NCBI GenBank assembly: GCA_025356765.1
Contig: JANXRO010000359.1
Coordinates: 1-32,967 of the forward strand
Length of the DNA stretch: 32,967 bases
Direction of reading: 5' to 3'
Origin: Hyphomicrobiales bacterium
GTDB taxonomy: Bacteria; Pseudomonadota; Alphaproteobacteria; Rhizobiales; Aestuariivirgaceae
The notes under the pieces are model-generated. The model was not told where the DNA came from and ran no database searches. It saw only the letters and a program-made list of their open reading frames with translations. The first letter of the stretch is position 1, and each line of letters opens with the position of its first letter. The position numbers and the translations under genes are program-made. This document shows, piece by piece, positions 25,734 through 32,967 of this stretch.

Positions 25734-27143
25734 ATGGTTAGTCGCGAAGTTCCCAAGCGCACGATTGTTCCTTTGTTCATTGGCTTCTTCGCCCTTGCAA
25801 TAATTGTTGTTATGACCTTTTGGTTGAATCAACGCACTCAACAGAATTTCAACAACGTGACCGCAGACCGTTCGTTGCGGACCGCAGTGACTGATTTACG
25901 CAACAATATGCAGGCCGCGGAATCCAACCAGCGCGGCTACCTCTATACCGGAAATGAAATCTATCTCGCGCCTTATTCCGTGGCTGAAAGCCAACTTCAA
26001 AAGCAACTCCTCAACGTGCAGTCTAGGCTCAAAGATTATCCTGAACTGGCAGCCGCTATCGCGAGGTTGAGCGCCGTCATCGAGCTTAAAAACAAAGAAA
26101 TGGATGATAGCATTGAGTTGAAGAAGAAGGGTGATGACGCGCTGGCACTCAGTCTGGTGCAATCCAATCGAGGCAAGGCTTTAATGGATGAAGCTAATGT
26201 TTTCCTAGGCGGGATTGTCCGCTCGACCGAACAAAGACTTCTAGTAGGCGTTCAGGAACAGCAAAGAGAAGCCTTGCTGCTGAATTGGGTTTCGATCATC
26301 GGCGCGTTGGTTATTTTAGGCACCGGAGCTCTCGCTGGGTATTTTGTGCTCAATCACACTTGGAACCTGGCGAAAGCTCGCGAAGAGTTGAATTCGCTAA
26401 ACTTAAGCCTTGAACAACGCGTGGGTGAGCGAACAACTGAGCTTGCAAACACCAATAATGATCTTCAATTGGCTCGTTACCGCGCCGAGACGCTGCTGGA
26501 TGATGTCAATCACCGCGTGGCAAATAGTTTGGCAATGGTTTCAGCGCTGGTCAAACTTCAGGCCAATTCAATTTCTGACAAGACAACCAAGGACGCCCTG
26601 GAGGAGACCCAATCACGCATTCATGCTGTATCGCTGGTGCATAGGAATCTCTATACGTCTGGTGATGCGAAGTTTGTTTCGCTGGACGAATATCTGACCG
26701 GAATCGTACAGCATCTTCAAACTGCCACGCACGACCAAACTCATTCGGTTTCACTGGAATATAGCTTCGCTCACATCCAATTGCTTGCCGACAAAGCCAC
26801 CAATCTCGGTGTAATCTTAAATGAATGGGTCATTAACGCGATCAAGTACGCTTATCCCTCAGGCTCTGGTGTGGTCCAAATCAAACTCTTACTCACCGAG
26901 AACGGCTTGGGTGAATTAACAGTGACCGATGTGGGCGTTGGATTTGATCCCAAAATACGGGCGCGTGGCACAGGTTTTGGCACAAGAATTGTGCGAGCGA
27001 TGGCAACCAGCCTCTCAGGAACCGTTGAGTATTTGGCGGCAGATCCTGGTGCCATTTCGAAACTTGTCTTTGAGGTGGAACAGGACTTTCCCGTGGATTC
27101 ACACGGGGGCGACCCCGGTTCGAACAAAAAATGGAGAAGTTAG
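25734..27143 (+). CDS. Membrane sensor histidine kinase, CHASE3 plus HisKA_2 type (start 25710 or 25734)
   Basis: TM-CHASE3-like (LRNNMQAAESNQRGYLYTGNEIYL)-TM-coiled coil-LLDDVNHRVANSLAMVSALVKLQ; NEWVINAIKYAYP; GTGFGTRIVRAMATSLSGTV. Confidence 0.9.
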   Translation: MVSREVPKRTIVPLFIGFFALAIIVVMTFWLNQRTQQNFNNVTADRSLRTAVTDLRNNMQAAESNQRGYLYTGNEIYLAPYSVAESQLQKQLLNVQSRLKDYPELAAAIARLSAVIELKNKEMDDSIELKKKGDDALALSLVQSNRGKALMDEANVFLGGIVRSTEQRLLVGVQEQQREALLLNWVSIIGALVILGTGALAGYFVLNHTWNLAKAREELNSLNLSLEQRVGERTTELANTNNDLQLARYRAETLLDDVNHRVANSLAMVSALVKLQANSISDKTTKDALEETQSRIHAVSLVHRNLYTSGDAKFVSLDEYLTGIVQHLQTATHDQTHSVSLEYSFAHIQLLADKATNLGVILNEWVINAIKYAYPSGSGVVQIKLLLTENGLGELTVTDVGVGFDPKIRARGTGFGTRIVRAMATSLSGTVEYLAADPGAISKLVFEVEQDFPVDSHGGDPGSNKKWRS

Positions 27144-27147
27144 TGTG

Positions 27148-28308
27148 ATGGCTGATCAAAACGGAATAGAAGTTTTCTCTGCTGCGACCTTACGGTTCCT
27201 TCTCTCAACGGCTGTTATTGGTTGCGGCACTATTTCGGCGCTTGGGCAAGAAGGATCGCAGGGCATTACGCGTCGTACAATATTTCCGGTCTTTGACGAG
27301 CACGCGCCAGCATGTAGTCGGCCGTCTGGTCTCACCAAGGTTCTGGCATATGTTCAAGAGAACGAGCGTGAATTCCTTCAAGGAGTTGGCAACGGGCTAA
27401 CACTTGCCGCTAAAAATCGTGGGCTTGAATATCGAAGAGTGGTGGTGGAAAACGACGCGGCAAAAGCTGCACAACAGATTGACATATTTCGCGCCGCTAA
27501 GGTTGGTGCTTTGATTGGCACGTCGTCAAACCCCGCTGTTATCAGCGGTAATCTCCAGAACGTCATCTGGTCGGGTGCTTTTGTGGGCACTGTGGTTCCA
27601 CCGCCAGCGACGTTGCTCCTCAATGCCCCGCAGTATGCAACCGGAAAGGTGCTCACTGACGCGGCGATTGCCTATATCAACACGAGGTTCGGCGGCAAAG
27701 CGAACGTCGTATTGTTGACCCAAGATTCGATGCAATATTTGTCCCCCCGGTTCGTGGCAATGCGAGATGGCTTTGACAAGCTTCCCGGCGTTACCATTGT
27801 CGCAGATATAACGCCTGATCCTGTGAGCAAGGAAGGTGGCTTCGCAACGATGAACACCATTCTCCTTGCCAATCCGGATGTAGATGTTGTTCTCGGTAGC
27901 GATTCAGTCGTGCTGGGAGCGTTGCAAGCGTTGCGCGCTGCGCACAAAGATAGGCCCGACCAGTTTCTTGGAGGAATCGACGGTGAACCAGAAGCGGTGT
28001 CGGAAATCAAGAATGGTGTTGGTCCGTATAAGGCAAGCGTCGCACTATCATCCCCAGTTTTCGGATACGCTATGGGCCAATTTGCTGCTGACTGGCTTGA
28101 AGGTAAAAGTATTCCGCAGACGATGGATATCCTTCCCATTGCACTCACCAAACAAAATATTGCGCAGTACGAGGCCGACCTAGCCGATCCTCAGTCCGTT
28201 TTTAGTGATGCAGTGCACCGGAATGCTTATCTCAAAATGTACGGTAATATTTGCTATGATACGCGCGACCAATATGTAAACTTTCCTTGGTCATCTGAAC
28301 AGAAGTAG
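27148..28308 (+). CDS. Periplasmic sugar-binding-like protein (Peripla_BP_4 type)
   Basis: NEREFLQGVGNGLTLAAKNRGLEYR...AAQQIDIFRAAKVGALIGTSSNPAV...ANPDVDVVLGSDSVVLGALQALRAA...FLGGIDGEPEAVSEIKNG. Begins 4 bp after the kinase stop. Confidence 0.85.
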   Translation: MADQNGIEVFSAATLRFLLSTAVIGCGTISALGQEGSQGITRRTIFPVFDEHAPACSRPSGLTKVLAYVQENEREFLQGVGNGLTLAAKNRGLEYRRVVVENDAAKAAQQIDIFRAAKVGALIGTSSNPAVISGNLQNVIWSGAFVGTVVPPPATLLLNAPQYATGKVLTDAAIAYINTRFGGKANVVLLTQDSMQYLSPRFVAMRDGFDKLPGVTIVADITPDPVSKEGGFATMNTILLANPDVDVVLGSDSVVLGALQALRAAHKDRPDQFLGGIDGEPEAVSEIKNGVGPYKASVALSSPVFGYAMGQFAADWLEGKSIPQTMDILPIALTKQNIAQYEADLADPQSVFSDAVHRNAYLKMYGNICYDTRDQYVNFPWSSEQK

Positions 28309-28616
28309 GCATTCCAAATAAGAAAGATTAGGATCGACAAATGCCGCGCCAGTTTGTTTGTGCAGCCAAACCTCAGATAACAACCTCTGCAAATATCAGA
28401 CAAAAAACAAAGAATGACACGGCGAAGTTGCTTTGCGACTCTGATCCGGGAGATAGTAATCCGGTGAAGGAATATTTCAGAAATTATAAAATGAATGTCC
28501 ACATCAAAAACTGAACCCACAAAGTGTCTAACAAACTTGGGGCTATTCAGTTATGGGTTTAATAGTGAACGAGCCGAAGAATCCAGGTGTCGAGTATGTT
28601 GTTTTCATCAACTCCT

Positions 28617-30596
28617 TCATTCCAAATTCAGCCATGCCACTTGCTTTGCATCCAACTTCACAGCCAATCCCGGCAAGGTCGTAGCAATTTCGCCGGGGCT
28701 TCGCGGGCCGACGAGTGCGAGAGATGGGAAGCTTTGGGCCAGCACCCAAGCGGTCGCTATGTTGTGGGGTGAAACGCCCATTTCCTTTGCCAGTTTTTCG
28801 GCGCGGTTGCGTCGTTCTGCATTGGCAGCACTGCCGAAACAAGTTTCAGGGCTGGTGTCTGCTGGCAAGCGATTGCGCAATGCTTCTGGCAGGAAATAAC
28901 CCCGCGCTTGTGATGACCAACTGATGTGCGTCGTTTTGCTTTGGCGCAGGAAGGCCAATGTGTCTGGCGTATTGGAGGTAACACATCCTGTCCACACCGG
29001 CTTTTCCATCACAGCGAGCGACAAGTTGTTATTCAAAATTGTAAGCGGCTTCAGGTTATGCTTGGCTGCGTAAGCATTGGCCTCTTGAAAGCGCGCCACT
29101 GACCAGTTGGAACCACCGAAGGCACCAATCCGTCCTGCCTTGTGCAAGCGGTTAAGAGCGTCAACAAATTCGCCAACAGGCACATCGAGATTATCGCGGT
29201 GCATGATGTAAACTGGCGCGTGATCAAGCCCCAGGCGTTCTAATGACATGTCCAGTTGCGCAACAAGTGCGCGGGGCAAGCAATAAGGCGTGTGGGCGCC
29301 TTTGACAATGGTGATCACATCCTTCGCCACGCCGCGATTGGCGATCCATTGGCCCAAAACTTTTTCGTGGTTGCCGCCGCCATAAACGAAACCTGTGTCG
29401 AAGGCGTTGCCGCCTGCTTCCATCCACGCATCCCAAACTAACGCACCCGAGGCGATGTCGTCTTTGTTATCGCACCCGATGACGAGTTGACTGATGGGAC
29501 GATCGAGATCGGCAATTTTGATTTTCGGAATTTGCGGCAAACCAGCAGGCAAAACCTTTGGCAGTGCGCGATTGAGTTTTGGATCTTCGGTAAAGGTCAC
29601 ATAGCCAAGTTCGGCGCGCCAACGATCGAGTGCTGCATTGTTGCCAATGCTGTCGGCCCAAGACATGGCAGGATAGGGCGCTTGCGTCTTGCCTTCAGCA
29701 ATGGCTTTGCTTGCGACTTCAGCTTCAAATGAGAAAAGTTGATTTGGGCTTCGCAAAGTTTCCGAATGGGCTTTGCCATCAATCGTTGTGATGATGGTTG
29801 CATCTGAAGGCCCAACATTGCGACCGGGAACCCACGGATCAACGATTTCAATGGTGCCTTTGTCGCTCGTGATGATGGCGCGGTTATCCATATTGCGCGT
29901 AACTGCGCAGGCGATTTCAGCGGTAAGACCACCTGCAAAAGTCAACAGGCCGTATGCCACTTCATCAACACCGCTTTTGCCAACGATGCCGCTGCCTTTA
30001 ATGCTGGTGGGCTCGGCACCGGCAATTAATCTGGCCAGAGACATGGGATAGCCGCCCACATCGAGAATGCCGCCGCCGCCTAAGTTGCGATCAAACAGCC
30101 GCGAAGCGGGATTAAACGTTGCAGAAAAACCGAATTGAATTTTCATGTGGCTGATCTTGCCGATCTGGCCGGATTTGATGATCTCCAACACGCGCGCAAT
30201 CTGCGGATGGCAGCGATACATAAAGGCTTCCATTAAGAAAGTGCCGCTTTGTTGCGCCACTTCTGTCAGCGCTAAAACTTCTGCACCGTTCATGCCTGCT
30301 GGCTTTTCAACCAATACAGCTTTGCCAGCGCGCATGGCTGCCGTGGCCCAATGGGCGTGCCACGGATGCGGTGTAGAAATATAGACGGCATCAATGTCAT
30401 TATCAGCAAGCAGTGCCTCATAAGTGGAGTGGCGTTTTTCGGCACTCACTTTGTTGCGATCACCAAAAGCTGATCGGCGATCGGCCGAGGTGCTGGCAAT
30501 GGCTACCAACTTTCCTGATGTTGCCTGCGCAAGGCCATCGGTAAAATTTTGCGCGATATTGCCTGGTCCTAAAATTCCCCAACGTGTTTGTTTCAT
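28617..30596 (-). CDS. Fusion: N-terminal Gfo/Idh/MocA oxidoreductase plus C-terminal aldo/keto reductase
   Basis: N-term WGILGPGNIAQNFTDGL...VLVEKPAGMNGAEV; C-term GNAFDTGFVYGGGNHEKVLGQWI...YIMHRDNLDVPVGEFVDALNRLHKAGRIGAFGGSNWS in one continuous 659-aa ORF. Confidence 0.93.
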   Translation of the reverse strand: MKQTRWGILGPGNIAQNFTDGLAQATSGKLVAIASTSADRRSAFGDRNKVSAEKRHSTYEALLADNDIDAVYISTPHPWHAHWATAAMRAGKAVLVEKPAGMNGAEVLALTEVAQQSGTFLMEAFMYRCHPQIARVLEIIKSGQIGKISHMKIQFGFSATFNPASRLFDRNLGGGGILDVGGYPMSLARLIAGAEPTSIKGSGIVGKSGVDEVAYGLLTFAGGLTAEIACAVTRNMDNRAIITSDKGTIEIVDPWVPGRNVGPSDATIITTIDGKAHSETLRSPNQLFSFEAEVASKAIAEGKTQAPYPAMSWADSIGNNAALDRWRAELGYVTFTEDPKLNRALPKVLPAGLPQIPKIKIADLDRPISQLVIGCDNKDDIASGALVWDAWMEAGGNAFDTGFVYGGGNHEKVLGQWIANRGVAKDVITIVKGAHTPYCLPRALVAQLDMSLERLGLDHAPVYIMHRDNLDVPVGEFVDALNRLHKAGRIGAFGGSNWSVARFQEANAYAAKHNLKPLTILNNNLSLAVMEKPVWTGCVTSNTPDTLAFLRQSKTTHISWSSQARGYFLPEALRNRLPADTSPETCFGSAANAERRNRAEKLAKEMGVSPHNIATAWVLAQSFPSLALVGPRSPGEIATTLPGLAVKLDAKQVAWLNLE

Positions 30597-30627
30597 CTCA
30601 ATCTCCGAAAATTATTTTTGTTTTAAA

Positions 30628-31710
30628 TCAGCGAACGCGCTCGCCCGCTTCTGTGAATAGGAGTGCCTTAGAAGCATCGAAACGAGCCTCAAATTTCTCG
30701 CCCGACTTAATGCCGCGGGCTGATTGTGTGGCGATGGTGAGCAATTCACCTGAGCCATTGCCAGCATAAACAAAAGACTCGCCACCCAAATGTTCAACCA
30801 GCTCAACTGTAAGATTGAATTTTTGTTTGCCACCTGTGCCAAAATATTGTGGACGCAAGCCGATCACAACGCTGTCACCGACTTTAAGTGCAGAGGCTGT
30901 GATGGGGAAATCGAAGGCTGAATTATTATAGCTTGGTAACGTCACCTTCAATTTGGTTTTTGAAGCGCTGTCTACCACGCCCTTCACAAAATTTATTTTG
31001 GGTGAGCCGATGAAACCTGCAACAAACATATTGTCGGGGTTATCATAAACATCAAGCGGTGAGCCAACTTGTGCCACAACACCTTCGCGCATCACCACAA
31101 TTTTGTCAGCCAATGTCATGGCTTCAACTTGGTCGTGTGTCACATAGATCACCGTGGTGGCGAGTGTTTTGTGCAGCCGCGCCAATTCAATGCGCATATG
31201 CACACGAAGCTCTGCATCAAGATTTGAAAGCGGTTCGTCGAAAAGAAACACCTCGGGCTTTCGCACAATGGCGCGCCCAATGGCAACGCGTTGCCGCTGT
31301 CCACCCGAAAGCTCTTTTGGGTAACGTTCCATCAAGGCGTTCAGCCCTAGTGTTTTGGCAACGCCGTCGACTTGCGCGGTGATGGCATCCTTTTCCACGC
31401 CTGCAAAGCGCAAGGCAAAGCCCATGTTTTCGCGCACTGTCAAATGCGGATAAAGTGCATAGGATTGGAACACCATGGCAATGCCGCGCTTTGACGGATC
31501 AAGATCGTTCACACGCTTGCCGCCAATGCTGATATCACCCGAGGATATATCTTCCAATCCCGCGATCATGCGCAGCAAAGTTGATTTGCCACAGCCCGAA
31601 GGGCCAACGAAGACAACGAATTCGCGCGATGCAATGTCAAGGTTCACGCCTTTGATAACTTCAAACGAGCCAAATGATTTGCGCACGTCACGTAGATTTA
31701 AGTCACTCAT
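30628..31710 (-). CDS. Carbohydrate ABC transporter ATP-binding protein (UgpC/MsmK/MalK-like)
   Basis: Walker A GPSGCGKST, signature LSGGQRQRVAIGRAIVRKP, Walker B VFLFDEPLSNLDAELR, C-terminal TOBE-like region. Confidence 0.96.
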   Translation of the reverse strand: MSDLNLRDVRKSFGSFEVIKGVNLDIASREFVVFVGPSGCGKSTLLRMIAGLEDISSGDISIGGKRVNDLDPSKRGIAMVFQSYALYPHLTVRENMGFALRFAGVEKDAITAQVDGVAKTLGLNALMERYPKELSGGQRQRVAIGRAIVRKPEVFLFDEPLSNLDAELRVHMRIELARLHKTLATTVIYVTHDQVEAMTLADKIVVMREGVVAQVGSPLDVYDNPDNMFVAGFIGSPKINFVKGVVDSASKTKLKVTLPSYNNSAFDFPITASALKVGDSVVIGLRPQYFGTGGKQKFNLTVELVEHLGGESFVYAGNGSGELLTIATQSARGIKSGEKFEARFDASKALLFTEAGERVR

Positions 31711-32516
31711 TTCACCGATCCCAAAAGACCCTGCACAAATTGCTTTTGCAGGACGAAGAAAATAAACAGCGTTGGCAGAGTGGCAAGTGTTGTGGCAACC
31801 ATCACCACGCCATAATCTGGCACGTAGGCGCTGAGCAGCGAGGCAACAGCAAGTGTGATCGTTTTCATTTCATTGGTCTGCAACACGATCAACGGCCAGA
31901 GATAGGCGTTCCAGTTCGCCATGAAAATAATGATGGTGGCAGCGGCATAGGTTGAGCGCATCACCGGTACATAAATATGCCAGAAAATTTGCCATTCTTT
32001 CAAACCATCTACGCGCGCTGCATCACGCAATTCGGCTGGGAAGGATTTTGTGGCTTGGCGGAAATAGAAAATGATAAAGATCGAAGCAATTGTCGGGATA
32101 ATAACTGCTGTGTGTGTGTTGATGAGATGCAACTTCGCCATGATCACGAAAAGCGGAATCATCAGAGCGGCAAAAGGAATGCTGAGCATAGCCAAAAGGC
32201 TTGCGAATATGCGGTCGCTTAATTGGGAGCGGAAAATCTCAAAGGCGTAACCAGCAAGCGACGCGACGACCAAGGTCAGGGCCGTGGCAATAACCGCGAT
32301 TTTGGTGGAATTGTAGAACAGCTGGACCAGATCGACCTGTTGGGTCAACTTGACGAAGTTGTCGAACAAAGCGTGGCCTGGGGTGGCCTTGCCGCTCAAG
32401 ATGTCGGGTGAAATGTTGGTCGCACCCACGATCAGCCACAGAAATGGAAAGACCGAGACAAAGGCAGCGATGCTCAGCATCGTATAGATCATTATCCGGT
32501 GAAGTCGCCTGTTCAT
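31707..32516 (-). CDS. Carbohydrate ABC transporter permease (MalG-like)
   Basis: EAA-like loop ELRDAARVDGLKEWQIFWHIYVPVMRS; multiple TM segments. Confidence 0.95.
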   Translation of the reverse strand: MNRRLHRIMIYTMLSIAAFVSVFPFLWLIVGATNISPDILSGKATPGHALFDNFVKLTQQVDLVQLFYNSTKIAVIATALTLVVASLAGYAFEIFRSQLSDRIFASLLAMLSIPFAALMIPLFVIMAKLHLINTHTAVIIPTIASIFIIFYFRQATKSFPAELRDAARVDGLKEWQIFWHIYVPVMRSTYAAATIIIFMANWNAYLWPLIVLQTNEMKTITLAVASLLSAYVPDYGVVMVATTLATLPTLFIFFVLQKQFVQGLLGSVK

Positions 32517-32967
32517 GGTTGCCGCCTGTCGCGCGCCACCACGAACTGGATGAAGCCCAAGATCATGACCAGTATCACGATCACATAGGAGACCGTGGCG
32601 GCATAACCAAAGCTCGGCATGAATTTGAAGGATAGCTGATAGATATAAAGCGAAAGCGTCAGCGTAGCGTTCGCCGGACCACCCAAGGTTATGTTATTGA
32701 CCTCGTCAAAGAGCTGAAGTGTGCCGATGGTCGACGTGACGGTGGTAAACAGCACCACCGGTATCAGGGCGGGAAAGGTGATTTTCTGAAACTGCGCCCA
32801 GCGCGGGATTCCATCAATGCGCGCGGCTTCGTAGATCGAAGGCTCAATATTTTGCAGCGCGGCCAAAAAGAAAATCATGTTGTAACCGGTCCAGCGCCAT
32901 GTGATGGCGAGGATGATCAAAACCTTCGCCCAGAATGTGTCGCTAAGCCATGGGATCGGCTGATCCA
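32513..32967 (-). CDS. Carbohydrate ABC transporter permease (MalF-like), partial at window end
   Basis: EAA-like loop SIYEAARIDGIPRWAQFQKITFPALIPV; frame stays open to 32967 (DQPIPWLSDTFWAKVLIILAITWRW...). Confidence 0.92.
   Translation of the reverse strand, partial: DQPIPWLSDTFWAKVLIILAITWRWTGYNMIFFLAALQNIEPSIYEAARIDGIPRWAQFQKITFPALIPVVLFTTVTSTIGTLQLFDEVNNITLGGPANATLTLSLYIYQLSFKFMPSFGYAATVSYVIVILVMILGFIQFVVARDRRQP

Noticed and set aside
1-32967. CRISPR arrays, retron/DGR-type template repeats, rRNA or transposase genes
   Set aside because: No regularly spaced repeats, reverse transcriptase, transposase or rRNA signatures seen on reading both strands.

Overview
Alphaproteobacterial-type chromosomal segment. 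The left end has a DsbD N-domain-like protein (partial), YqgE/AlgH and a choice-of-anchor/DUF11-type surface protein. At about 4.0-6.5 kb lies a decayed integration zone: a 5'-truncated EF-P fragment, a 3' fragment of initiator tRNA-Met, a frameshifted excisionase-like HTH gene, an intact Fic gene behind a 64-bp nested palindrome, and a 3' fragment of tRNA-Val. From about 8 to 28 kb the window looks like a general stress response (GSR) island: nepR and phyR, three HWE/HisKA_2 histidine kinases, an AAG glycosylase, a very large cyclic beta-1,2-glucan synthase (ndvB-like), a PRC-barrel protein, a DUF3008 protein (TTG start, missed by the ORF track) and a DUF892/YciE ferritin-like protein. By eye I found five exact EcfG-type promoters (GGAAC-N16-CGTT) and two near-matches (GGAAC-N16-NGTT). 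All are intergenic, and they imply that the ORF-track starts of ndvB and the PRC-barrel gene are too far upstream. No ecfG gene is present. The right end has a kinase plus periplasmic sugar-binding protein module, a Gfo/Idh/MocA-aldo/keto reductase fusion and part of a carbohydrate ABC transporter operon. Family calls are from motif recognition only; no searches were run.
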